Shown here piece after piece: positions 51,592 through 59,894 of a stretch of 64,000 nucleotides of DNA. The DNA is from Roseateles_B flavus. Lineage in GTDB: Bacteria; Pseudomonadota; Gammaproteobacteria; Burkholderiales; Burkholderiaceae_C. Below the pieces are notes generated by a model, which saw nothing but the letters and a program-made list of their open reading frames with translations, was not told the DNA's origin and did not search any database. Position 1 is the first letter of the stretch. Every line of letters starts with the position of its first letter. The stretch lies in contig NZ_JBDPZC010000010.1 of the NCBI RefSeq assembly GCF_039872765.1, forward strand, positions 62,001 through 126,000. The letters are read 5' to 3'. A program made the translations under genes and the position numbers.

Positions 51592-54418
51592 TGTCCACCC
51601 CCTGCTGGGCCACCCAGGCCTCGAATTCTGGCGCAGGCAGGGGGCGGCTGAACAGATAGCCCTGGTAGTGCGCGCAGCCCAGCGCCGCCAGGGCGGCCCG
51701 CTGCGCCGCGGTCTCCACGCCCTCGGCGATCACGGTGAGGCCCATGCTGTCGGCCAGGGCCACCACCATCTTGGCGATGGCCGCATCGTTGGGGTCGACC
51801 AGGATGTCACGCACGAAGCCCTGGTCGATCTTGAGCTGCTCCAGCGGCAGGCGCTTGAGGTAGGACAGCGAGGAGTAGCCGGTGCCGAAGTCGTCCAGCG
51901 AAAAACCCAGGCCCAGGCCCTTCAGCGCGTTCATCTTGGCGGTCACGTCCTCGATGTTGGTGGCCAGCATGCTCTCGGTCATCTCGAGCTTGAGCGTCTG
52001 GGCGCGGCAGCCGCTGCGCATGAGGGTGGTCATGACCTGCTCGACGAAATCCACCTCGCCGAACTGCCGGGCGCTGACATTGACCGACAGGCTCAGCTGC
52101 GACAGCCCCGGCATGGAGCGCCAGCGCGCCAGCTGGGCGCAGGCGGTCTCCAGCACCCAGCGGCCCAGGGGCAGGATGAGGCCGGAGGACTCGGCCAGGG
52201 GGATGAATTCCGCGGGCGACACCATGCCTCGGCGCGGGTCCAGCCAGCGCACCAGGGCCTCGGCACCCACCACGCGACCTTCGGCATTGACCTGGGGCTG
52301 GTAGTGCAGCTGGAACTGCTGCTGCTCGATGGCCTCGCGCAGGCCGGTCTCCAGCGAGGCGCGGGCGCTGACCACGGCCTGCATCTGCGGATCGAAGAAC
52401 TGCAGCGTGTTGCGGCCGGCGGCCTTGGCCTGGTACATGGCCAGCTCGGCGCGGCGCAGGGGCTCGGTGGGCGCCTCCGCCGTGCCCTCGGTGGGGTGGC
52501 CGAACAGCGCGATGCCCACGCTGGCCGTGCGGTGCTGGGTGACGCCGCCCAGCAGGTAGGGCTGCTTGAGCGCCAGCAGCAGCTTCTCGGCCACGGCCTC
52601 GGCATGCGAGGCGGTTTCCTCGCTGTGCCCGCTGAACTCGTCCAGCACGACGGCGAACTCGTCACCGCCCAGCCGGGCCGCGGTGTCGCCCTCCTGCACG
52701 CACTGGCTCAGGCGGCGAGCCACCTCCTGGAGCAGCAGGTCGCCCTGGTCGTGGCCCAGGGTCTCGTTGACGGTCTTGAAGTCGTCCAGGTCGACATAGA
52801 GCAGGGCGCCCAGGCGGTGGTGGCGCTGGCAGCCGATCATGGCCTGCTGCAGGCGGTCCAGGAACAGGCGACGGTTGGGCAGGCCGGTCAGCGGGTCGGA
52901 GAAGGACAGGCTGTGGATGCGCTCCTCCGAGGCCTTGCGCTCGCTGATGTCGCGGGTGATGGAGAGGATGCAGGGCATGCCGTCCAGGCTGATCAGCTGG
53001 GCGGAGATCAGGCCGGTCCAGATACGCCCGTCCCGCGCCTGGAACTCGGCTTCCATATTGCTGCAGGTGCCGGTCTTCATCAGCGGCTGGATCAGGCGCT
53101 GGCGGTCCGCCGGATGGCGCCAGAGGTGGATGTCATGCACCGTCTTGCCTGCCAGGCTCTCGCGGGGCCAGCCGGTGAGGGGCTGGAAGCTGTCGTTGAC
53201 CTCGATGAAGCGGCCCGTGCTCAGCTGGGTGATGCACAGGGCATCGGGGCTGGTGCGGAAGGCGATGCGGAAGCGCTCCTCGCTCTGGCGCAGCCGGGCG
53301 TCTGCGCGCATGCGGGCGTCCAGCATGGCGTTGAGTTCGTGGGCGATGGCCTGGAGCTCGGCGGGACCCTCGGGCAGGGCGCGCTCGTAGATGGCGCCGG
53401 CGCCCACGGCCGCCATGGTGCGCGAGATCGCCTCCACCGGCCGCGCAATCCGTCTTGTCAGCCGCGCCGTGATCAGGCCTACCGCCAACAGCAGGCAGGC
53501 GGTAAAGCCCAGGCGCTGCCAGGCCAGTTGCAGCACCGGCGCCATCACGACGGCCTGGTCCAGGGCCACGAAGACGATCCAGTCGCTGTGCGGCACGGGG
53601 CCGAAGGAGAAGAGGCGCGGGATGCCCTCGAAGTCCGGCGCGGCCAGCACGCCTTCGCGCTCGCGCCGCATGCGGGCGGAGGTCTCCGGATGCGCGGGCT
53701 TGCCGACCCGTTCCTCGGCGCGCTCGGAGCGCGCGATCACGATGCCGTCGCCATTGATCACGCCGACAAAGGCCCGGGGCGGCAGCGTGCCGGGAGGCAG
53801 CAGGGGGCGGTAGTTGGTCAGGTCCACCGCGATGCCCACCACGCCGCTGATGGAGCCGTCCTCGCGCCGGATGGGGTAGGCCAGGGTGGAGACCCAGCGC
53901 CCCGTGATGAAGCCTTGCGCGGGCTTGCCCACGGTGAAGCGGCCGCTGGTGAGCACCTCGTTGAAGTAGTAGCGCGGGTCCGGACCGGCCTTGCTGCCGG
54001 AGACGACGTCGGTGGCGCTGCAGATCAGCCGGCCGCCGGCGTCCAGGGTGAGCACATTGGCATAGGCCGGCTGGAACTGCATCAGCTCGCCCAGCATGGG
54101 GTCGCAGCGGGACCGGTCCAGGGCGCGCACGCCCGGGCGCTCGGCCAGCCGGGCCAGCACGCGCTCGGCCTGGGTCAGGAAGAGCTCGGTCTGGGTGCCG
54201 TAGAGCAGGCGCGTGGCGGCGGCCTGGCGGTAGGCGGCGGCCAGGCTGGCCTGGTATTGCTGCCAGGTGTCGTAGCCCAGGGTGAGGACCAGGACCAGCA
54301 GCGGCAGCGCCACCAGGCCCAGCAGGGCCCAGCGCATGGCCAGGCCCCTGGGCCGCGGCGCCGGGGCACTGGCCTCGCCCTGCGCAGCGGGTTGCGGCGG
54401 GCTCTGCAAGGTGATCAA
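51581..54418 (-). CDS. Membrane sensor with PAS, GGDEF and EAL domains (c-di-GMP turnover)
   Basis: The product is 945 residues. An N-terminal membrane helix (about 30-48), a Cache-like extracellular domain with DPRYYFNEVLTSG and a second helix (about 305-325) are followed by HAMP-like sequence, a PAS domain, GGDEF and EAL domains. The GGDEF signature RLGGDEFAVV is intact at 584-588 and EALVRW with EAL at 720-722, plus DDFGTGYSSL, is intact, so both synthesis and breakdown of c-di-GMP are possible. The last codon and the stop lie inside one copy of the GGGGTCAGGTCTTGC repeat. It could feed the c-di-GMP riboswitch at 39.9 kb. Confidence 0.92.
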   Translation of the reverse strand: MITLQSPPQPAAQGEASAPAPRPRGLAMRWALLGLVALPLLVLVLTLGYDTWQQYQASLAAAYRQAAATRLLYGTQTELFLTQAERVLARLAERPGVRALDRSRCDPMLGELMQFQPAYANVLTLDAGGRLICSATDVVSGSKAGPDPRYYFNEVLTSGRFTVGKPAQGFITGRWVSTLAYPIRREDGSISGVVGIAVDLTNYRPLLPPGTLPPRAFVGVINGDGIVIARSERAEERVGKPAHPETSARMRREREGVLAAPDFEGIPRLFSFGPVPHSDWIVFVALDQAVVMAPVLQLAWQRLGFTACLLLAVGLITARLTRRIARPVEAISRTMAAVGAGAIYERALPEGPAELQAIAHELNAMLDARMRADARLRQSEERFRIAFRTSPDALCITQLSTGRFIEVNDSFQPLTGWPRESLAGKTVHDIHLWRHPADRQRLIQPLMKTGTCSNMEAEFQARDGRIWTGLISAQLISLDGMPCILSITRDISERKASEERIHSLSFSDPLTGLPNRRLFLDRLQQAMIGCQRHHRLGALLYVDLDDFKTVNETLGHDQGDLLLQEVARRLSQCVQEGDTAARLGGDEFAVVLDEFSGHSEETASHAEAVAEKLLLALKQPYLLGGVTQHRTASVGIALFGHPTEGTAEAPTEPLRRAELAMYQAKAAGRNTLQFFDPQMQAVVSARASLETGLREAIEQQQFQLHYQPQVNAEGRVVGAEALVRWLDPRRGMVSPAEFIPLAESSGLILPLGRWVLETACAQLARWRSMPGLSQLSLSVNVSARQFGEVDFVEQVMTTLMRSGCRAQTLKLEMTESMLATNIEDVTAKMNALKGLGLGFSLDDFGTGYSSLSYLKRLPLEQLKIDQGFVRDILVDPNDAAIAKMVVALADSMGLTVIAEGVETAAQRAALAALGCAHYQGYLFSRPLPAPEFEAWVAQQGVDSKT

Positions 54419-54561
54419 GGTGCCGTCTCCATCAGGAGGGCAAGCCTACCTCCAATGCGGGCCACCGAGGCCGGGCGCGCTGCCTCCGGAGGCGGTCTGC
54501 GTTCAGAGTTGGCAGGCCGGGGCCGGCGCTGTGGGCGCAATGCAGCACGCCGGGTCAGGGC

Positions 54562-55833
54562 TCAGCGCTCCAGCCGCTCGATGCCCAGGGACTTGAGCAC
54601 GTACTTCTCGTAGATGGGCTCCGAGCTGCCGGTCTTCATCTTGTACAGGAAGTACTTCTCGAAGGCGATCTTGGCCACATGGACCCACTTGCCCTTCCTG
54701 AACCAGTTGACGTTGCGCGGGGGGATCTGGGGCAGGGCGACGAAGGCGGCCCCGGTGTCGCCCATGTCGGCCAGGCAGATGGCATTCCAGGTGCCCTTGG
54801 CGCTCACGGGCCGGCCGGCCAGCTCGTCGGCGATGTTCTGGACGATGGCGCTGACCATGGTCTCGATCATGTAGCCGGTCTTGGGCGCGCCCGTGGGAAC
54901 TGGGGTTGCCTCCACCGGCGGGATGGCCACGCAGACGCCGGCCGAGAAGATGTTGGGGTACGTCCTGCTGCGCTGGTGCTCGTCGATCAGCACGAAGCCT
55001 CGCGGGTTGCACAGGCCCTCCACCTGCGCCACGGCGTCCACGCCGCGGAAGGCGGGCAGCATCATGCTGAACTTGAAGGGGAGTTGGTGCTCCTTCTTCA
55101 CGGCGCCGGCCTCGTCCAGCTCGCTGACGTGCATGCGGCCTTGCTCGACCTGGGTCACGCGGGCATTGGTGATCCACTGGATGTGGTGGTTGCGGAACTC
55201 GCTCTCCAGCATGGACTTGGAATCGCCCACGCCGCCCAGGCCGAGGTGACCGATGTAGGGCTCGCTGCTCACGAAGGTCATGGGCACCTTGTGGCGCAGC
55301 TTGCGCTTCTGCAGGTCGCGGTTGAGGATGAAGGCGAACTCGTAGGCGGGCCCGAAGCAGGAGGCGCCGGGCATGGCGCCGATGATCACCGGGCCGGGGT
55401 CTTCCAGGAAGGCCTGGTAGGCCGCCCAGGTGCTGTCCGCATGGTCCACCGCGCAGATGGAGTGCGTGTGGGCCCCTGGGCCGGCGCCGGGCACTTCGTC
55501 AAAGGCCAGCTTGGGGCCGGTGGTGATCACCAGGTAGTCGTAGGGCAGGGTGCTGCCGTCAGCGAGCTGCAGGGCGTTGGCGGCGGCGTCGATGCGGTCC
55601 ACGCGCTGGGCCACGAAGCCGATGTTTTTCTTCTCCAGGTAGGGACGGATGGGGAAGGTGATGTCCTCCCGCGTGCGCCAGCCCACGGCGACCCAGGGGT
55701 TGGATGGCACGAACTGGAAGTAGTCGACGGCATTGACGACGGTGATGCGATGGCTGCTGTCCAGCTTCTCTCGCAGCTCATAGGCGGCCGGCATGCCGCC
55801 GGTGCCGGCGCCGAGGATGACGATGTGAGCCAT
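54562..55833 (-). CDS. sqr: Sulfide:quinone oxidoreductase (FAD-dependent)
   Basis: The product is 423 residues from ATG 55833, with AGGAGA five bases upstream. The FAD-binding start is HIVILGAGTGGMPAAYELRE. The three cysteines of the sulfide-oxidising site are in place: Cys127 (HSICAVD), Cys159 (GASCFGPAYEF) and Cys353 (NAICLADMGD), matching Cys128, Cys160 and Cys356 of the Acidithiobacillus enzyme. VPTGAPKTGYMIE is the conserved quinone-side loop. It oxidises sulfide to sulfane sulfur and reduces ubiquinone at the membrane. It is monocistronic, with a promoter/operator at 55904-55932. Confidence 0.92.
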   Translation of the reverse strand: MAHIVILGAGTGGMPAAYELREKLDSSHRITVVNAVDYFQFVPSNPWVAVGWRTREDITFPIRPYLEKKNIGFVAQRVDRIDAAANALQLADGSTLPYDYLVITTGPKLAFDEVPGAGPGAHTHSICAVDHADSTWAAYQAFLEDPGPVIIGAMPGASCFGPAYEFAFILNRDLQKRKLRHKVPMTFVSSEPYIGHLGLGGVGDSKSMLESEFRNHHIQWITNARVTQVEQGRMHVSELDEAGAVKKEHQLPFKFSMMLPAFRGVDAVAQVEGLCNPRGFVLIDEHQRSRTYPNIFSAGVCVAIPPVEATPVPTGAPKTGYMIETMVSAIVQNIADELAGRPVSAKGTWNAICLADMGDTGAAFVALPQIPPRNVNWFRKGKWVHVAKIAFEKYFLYKMKTGSSEPIYEKYVLKSLGIERLER

Positions 55834-55903
55834 GGCTGTCTCCTGTGGACCGGTTCCGCCCCGCGTGGACCAGGAGGCCGGCATTGCTGTGGATGTCATT
55901 CAT

Positions 55904-55932
55904 ATACTATTTGAGTAAATGCGCAAATACAA
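55904..55932 (-). promoter_or_regulatory. Promoter of sqr with an internal palindromic operator
   Basis: On the minus strand, a -35 TTGTAT (complement of 55927-55932) and a -10 TAGTAT (complement of 55904-55909) are 17 bases apart. Across that spacer lies an inverted repeat TATTTG (55908-55913) and CAAATA (55924-55929), an unusually AT-rich element for this genome. It would suit a repressor such as a BigR/SqrR-like ArsR protein, which controls sqr in many bacteria. No regulator gene is adjacent. Confidence 0.65.
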
Positions 55933-56061
55933 GAACTGAAATCGGCATCAGCCGGGAACAGACGGGGGCAGGGCGGACCGGTCTTGACTGGACGATGGGT
56001 CGGACGATGGGCCGAGCGATGCCGGCCAGCCCCGGCGCCTGGAGCCCGGCCTGGGCGGGGT

Positions 56062-57657
56062 TCAGGCCTTGTCGCCGAGCAGGTGGCCGGCGGCGCGCCA
56101 CCCGGCGATGTAGGCCTCCTCGAAGACCGAGTAGGCGGCCAGGTCGCTGTGGGCGAACTGCAGGCGGCCATGGGGCTGCTGCAGGGCCTGCAGGGCGGCG
56201 CTGCCCCGCAGCCCGGGCACGGGGATGCTCATGGCGTGGCCCCAGCGCATCAGGTCCATGCGCTGCAGCTTGTCCGGCAGGTCCGGATGCACGGCCTGCA
56301 GCGGCGCCAGGACGCGCCGTGCCCAGGCGTCCCAGGAGCCCGTCAGCAGCTCGCCACGCTGCGAGACGGGCAGGGCCCAGTAGGCCGTCAGCACGGTGGG
56401 GCCGGGGGTGGGGTCCAGGCGCTGGTGGCCGGCATCCACATAGCCCAGCTGCTCGCTGCCATAGATCACGTTGTCCCAGCTGAGGCTTGCGCCGCTGCGG
56501 TCCAGCAGGGGGGCGGCCAGCTGCAGGTTGGCGACCAGCCACGGCGCATGGGGCTGCAGGGCGACGGCCTCGCGCAGCGCGGCGGGCGCCTCGTCCAGCA
56601 CGCGTGCGGCAATGAACAGCGGCGTGGCCATCACCAGCTGCTGCCCCAGCCAGCGCTCGCCGGTCTGGGTGGACGCGTTCCAGGCCAGCACCTCCACCTG
56701 ATGGCGGCCCTGGGCCACCTGCAGCACCAGACGGCCGGCCTGCAGGCGATCGCCCAGCGGACGGGCCATGTGCCCGGTCAGCCAGGCATTGCCCTCGGGC
56801 CAGGTCAGCACGGCCTCGCGTTCCTCGTCCCCCGTGCGGGACTCGCCGCCATGGAAACCGTGCCGGCTGGCGAAATAGTGCAGGCCAGCCCAGGCGCTGA
56901 CGGTGCCGGCGCCTGCGCCGTAGTCGTCGCGGCAGCAGTAGTCCAGGTACCAGCGCAGGGCGGGGTCGTCGAGGCCCTGCGCGTCCAGCCAGCGCGCGAA
57001 GGGCTGCGCATCCAGGGCGGCATGCTCGGCGGACCAGGGCGCGCGGTGCGAGGGCATGGCAAAGCCCAGGGCCTGGGCGCGGGCCACGGCCTGACCGAAG
57101 CGCTGGTATTGCGTGCGCGTCCTCGCGCTGTCTGTCGGCGGCAGCAGGCCCTCATGCCACTGGCCCTCGAAGTAGAGGCGCTCCTGCGGGCTGTGGCACA
57201 GGTAGCGCTCCTCGTAGACCGTGCGCCCGGCCTGCCGGCGGCTGGCGCCCAGCTCCTCCAGCAGTTGGGCCACTTCGGGCGCCTGCGGGCCCGGCGTCGG
57301 CAGGTAGTGGGCGCCCAAAGGGCAGCCGAAGCCGCCCATGCGATGGCCGCGCGCATTGCCGCCGGCCTCGTCTTCCAGCTCCAGCAGGGCGAAGTCGCGG
57401 CCGGCCTGCGCCAGGCGGCGGGCGCAGGCAAGACCTGACACCCCGCCGCCGACGATGAGGGTGCCGGTCCGCCGGGCTTGGGCCTCGCGCGCGGCGCGCA
57501 GCAGGCGCTCGCGCGTGCCGGCCTCGCGCAGCAGATGGCCGCGGTCGGCATGCGCGCCCACCCAGGCGCCCGCCAGCGGCGGCCGATCGCGAGGCGCGCA
57601 GCCGCCCAGCAGGGCGGGCGCCGTGCCCAGGGCAGCCAGCAGCTCGCGGCGGCGCAT
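56062..57657 (-). CDS. FAD-dependent amine-oxidase-type oxidoreductase, predicted lipoprotein
   Basis: The product is 531 residues from ATG 57657, which follows the synthase stop by two bases. The N-terminus MRRRELLAALGTAPALLGGC has a lipobox ending at Cys20, so it should be anchored in the envelope. The dinucleotide-binding loop LIVGGGVSGLACARRLAQAG is at about 67-85, with a C-terminal FAD-binding region ending in AYIAGWRAAGHLLG, as in flavin-containing amine oxidases. Acting on a polyamine-like product of the adjacent aminopropyltransferase is a reasonable inference. It has an 11-base match to the GCAAGACCTGA repeat inside its FAD motif. Confidence 0.8.
   Translation of the reverse strand: MRRRELLAALGTAPALLGGCAPRDRPPLAGAWVGAHADRGHLLREAGTRERLLRAAREAQARRTGTLIVGGGVSGLACARRLAQAGRDFALLELEDEAGGNARGHRMGGFGCPLGAHYLPTPGPQAPEVAQLLEELGASRRQAGRTVYEERYLCHSPQERLYFEGQWHEGLLPPTDSARTRTQYQRFGQAVARAQALGFAMPSHRAPWSAEHAALDAQPFARWLDAQGLDDPALRWYLDYCCRDDYGAGAGTVSAWAGLHYFASRHGFHGGESRTGDEEREAVLTWPEGNAWLTGHMARPLGDRLQAGRLVLQVAQGRHQVEVLAWNASTQTGERWLGQQLVMATPLFIAARVLDEAPAALREAVALQPHAPWLVANLQLAAPLLDRSGASLSWDNVIYGSEQLGYVDAGHQRLDPTPGPTVLTAYWALPVSQRGELLTGSWDAWARRVLAPLQAVHPDLPDKLQRMDLMRWGHAMSIPVPGLRGSAALQALQQPHGRLQFAHSDLAAYSVFEEAYIAGWRAAGHLLGDKA
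57428..57444 (+). repeat. Dispersed decamer copy 6 (GCAAGACCTG family)
   Basis: GCAAGACCTGACACCCC on the plus strand, inside the FAD oxidoreductase gene. Confidence 0.55.
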
Positions 57658-57659
57658 GC

Positions 57660-59234
57660 TCAGTGCACCTTGCCCCACTCGGCCTCGAACTCGCGTACCA
57701 GGGCCTGGTTGGAGAGGCGGTTGACCTCGGTCTCGACCCGGCTCATGTCGGCGGGGAAGCTCATCATGGTCGGCAGGCTGTCCACGGTGAGGAAGCGCAG
57801 GCCCGGCGGCAGGCCGCGCGGCTGGGCCCAGGGCCGGCGCGCGGCCAGCACGAAGCCCCATTCGCCGAAGCTGGGCACATGCGTGTGATAGGGCGTGGTG
57901 GACAGGCCCAAGGCCTCCAGGGTGTTGACCACGGTCCAGAAGCTGCGCCGGGCGATCAGGGGCGAGGTCGTCTGCACCACCGCGTAGCCGCCGGCGTCCA
58001 GGTGCTGGTCGATCAGCTGGTAGAAGCTGGTCGTGTAGAGCTTGCCCAGCGCGAAGTTGCTGGGGTCGGGGAAGTCGATCACGATGACGTCGAAGCGCTC
58101 CTCGTGCTGTTCCAGCCAGCCGAAGGCGTCGGCATTGACCACCCGCAGCTTGGGGCTGCGCAGCGCGTCCTGGTTGAGGCTGCGCAGCAGGGGCAGGGTG
58201 GAGAAGAGCCGCGTCATGTGGGGGTCCAGCTCGACCAGCGTCACCGACAGCACCGAGGGGTAGCGCAGGATCTCGCGCACCGCCATGCCGTCCCCACCGC
58301 CCAGCACCAGCACGCGGCGTGGCGCGCCATGCGCAGCCATGGCGGGGTGGACCAGAGCCTCGTGGTAGCGGTATTCGTCTTTCGAGTGGAACTGCAGATT
58401 GCCGTTGAGGAAGAGCCGCACGCCGGCCTTGCCCTGGGTGACGACGATGCGCTGGTAGGCGCTGCTCTCCTTGATCAGGATGTGCTCGCCGTAGAAGCGG
58501 TCCTCGGCCCAGGTGGTGAGGCGTTCGGCGCCGGCCAGACCGGCCAGCAGCAGCAGGGCCGAGCCCGCGCAGGCCAGGGCATGCTGGCGCCAGCCGCGCA
58601 GCTCGCCGCGGAACATCCACAGCGCCCAGCAGGCCACGGCCACGTTGAGCAGGCCGAAGACCAGGCCCGTGCGCACCAGGCCCAGCTGCGGCACCAGCAG
58701 CAGCGGAAAGGCCAGGGCCACGACGAGGGCGCCGAGGTAGTCGAAGGTCAGCACCTGGGAGACCAGATCCTTGAGCGCATAGCGCTGGCGCACCTGGCGC
58801 TTGATGATGCGCATCACCAGCGGGATCTCCAGGCCCACCAGAATGCCCACCAGCAGCACCAGGCCGTAGAGCAGGCTGCGGAACACCAGCAGCTCGGAGG
58901 GCGGCAGCCAGCTGTGCGCGAGGAAGAGCCCCGCCGGCATCAACCCGCCGATCACGCCTACCAGCAGCTCGATGCGCAGGAACTGCGCCACCAGCTGGCG
59001 TTCCACGAAGCGCGAGAGCCAGGAGCCCAGCCCCATGGCGAAGAGGTAGCAACCGATGATGGTGCTGAACTGCAGCACCGAATCGCCCATCAGGTAGCTG
59101 GCCAGGGCGCCGGCCGTCAGCTCGTAGACCAGGCCGCAGGCCGCGATCACGAAGACGCTGGACAGCAGCAGCAGTTCCTGCAGGCTGACGCGTTGGCCGG
59201 CGGGCAGGGTCTCGTCGAGAGGAGGGGGACTCAT
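57660..59234 (-). CDS. Membrane-embedded spermidine-synthase-like aminopropyltransferase
   Basis: The product is 524 residues. The first 230 residues form about seven membrane helices. The C-terminal domain is a spermidine-synthase fold with VLVLGGGDGMAVREIL, VELDP and VIVIDFPDPSNFALGKLYTT. GGGDG and the DFPDP loop bind decarboxylated S-adenosylmethionine and the amine in soluble SpeE. Fusion to membrane helices is typical of a separate group that may modify a lipid or envelope substrate. It is in a minus-strand cluster with DUF350, DUF4178 and SPFH genes and overlaps nothing; the YciI gene ends one base before its start. Confidence 0.85.
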   Translation of the reverse strand: MSPPPLDETLPAGQRVSLQELLLLSSVFVIAACGLVYELTAGALASYLMGDSVLQFSTIIGCYLFAMGLGSWLSRFVERQLVAQFLRIELLVGVIGGLMPAGLFLAHSWLPPSELLVFRSLLYGLVLLVGILVGLEIPLVMRIIKRQVRQRYALKDLVSQVLTFDYLGALVVALAFPLLLVPQLGLVRTGLVFGLLNVAVACWALWMFRGELRGWRQHALACAGSALLLLAGLAGAERLTTWAEDRFYGEHILIKESSAYQRIVVTQGKAGVRLFLNGNLQFHSKDEYRYHEALVHPAMAAHGAPRRVLVLGGGDGMAVREILRYPSVLSVTLVELDPHMTRLFSTLPLLRSLNQDALRSPKLRVVNADAFGWLEQHEERFDVIVIDFPDPSNFALGKLYTTSFYQLIDQHLDAGGYAVVQTTSPLIARRSFWTVVNTLEALGLSTTPYHTHVPSFGEWGFVLAARRPWAQPRGLPPGLRFLTVDSLPTMMSFPADMSRVETEVNRLSNQALVREFEAEWGKVH

Positions 59235-59235
59235 G

Positions 59236-59532
59236 TCAGATCGTCACCTGCTGGCCCGGGAAGGCCTTGGACCAGTGCAGGATCTCCCAGCGCGCGCGCA
59301 GGCCCGCCAGGGAGAAGGGATCGGTGGCGATCAGGGCCTGGACGGCCTCGCGGCTAGGCGCCTCCACGATCCACAGCGCGCCCAGGGGCGGCAGGACGGG
59401 GTCCTCGCGCAGGGAGCCGGCGATGCGCACCTGTTCGGCATGCAGGGCCAGCCAGTCCAGGTGGGCCTGCATGTGCTCGTGGCGCAGGGGCAGGGCCTCC
59501 TCGCGGTCATGGAATCGGACGATGAAAAGCAT
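59236..59532 (-). CDS. YciI-family protein
   Basis: The product is 98 residues with the YciI ferredoxin-like fold: LFIVRFHDREEALPLRHEH at the start, the conserved His-Asp region HLDWLALHAEQVRIAGSL and DPFSLAGLRARWEILHW. The role of most YciI proteins is not known; some are dehydrochlorinases or lyases. It is one base away from the aminopropyltransferase gene and so is co-translated with it, which suggests a shared pathway. Confidence 0.85.
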   Translation of the reverse strand: MLFIVRFHDREEALPLRHEHMQAHLDWLALHAEQVRIAGSLREDPVLPPLGALWIVEAPSREAVQALIATDPFSLAGLRARWEILHWSKAFPGQQVTI

Positions 59533-59626
59533 GGGGCGTCGATGAAAGGGGGGCCGCAGCCGCGCTGGAGTCAGTCAGGGCATGCCGGCGAAGCGGGGAG
59601 GGCCCCAGCGTCACCGCGGCCCGCCT

Positions 59627-59851
59627 TCAGCCATGGATGGCCGCCGCCACGATCTGCCCGATGGAGATGCACATGGCCGCCACCACCACGGCCAGGGCCA
59701 TGTTCTTGTGCTCGACGATCTCCTCCCACAGCTTGTAGGGGGTGAGCTTGTCGATGATGATGAAACTGATCCAAAACATCAGCACGCCGATGATGGCGTA
59801 GAGGATGGATCCCAGCACGATGCCGGGCTTGAGGTATTCGAAGCCGTTCAT
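59627..59851 (-). CDS. DUF350 (YjfL-like) small membrane protein
   Basis: The product is 74 residues from ATG 59851. Two hydrophobic helices (IVLGSILYAIIGVLMFWISF and NMALAVVVAAMCISIGQIV) flank a short polar loop with DKLTPYKLWEEIVEHKN. This matches a single DUF350 unit; many homologues carry two. The same family includes E. coli YjfL, which lies next to PspA-like and polyamine-type genes. No activity is known. It lies between the DUF4178 and YciI genes. Confidence 0.82.
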   Translation of the reverse strand: MNGFEYLKPGIVLGSILYAIIGVLMFWISFIIIDKLTPYKLWEEIVEHKNMALAVVVAAMCISIGQIVAAAIHG

Positions 59852-59894
59852 GAGGTGCACGCCTTTCCTGTGTTCGCTCTGATCCGGGCCGGCA

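Noticed and set aside
50798..54613. A 1271-residue plus-strand open frame
   Set aside because: It is the complement of the GGDEF-EAL gene. High-GC codon use leaves long stop-free antisense frames, and it has no domain signature.
56062..59052. A 996-residue minus-strand open frame fusing a long N-terminal part to the FAD oxidoreductase
   Set aside because: The N-terminal half is an alternate-frame shadow of the aminopropyltransferase gene. The real FAD gene begins at ATG 57657 with a lipoprotein signal.
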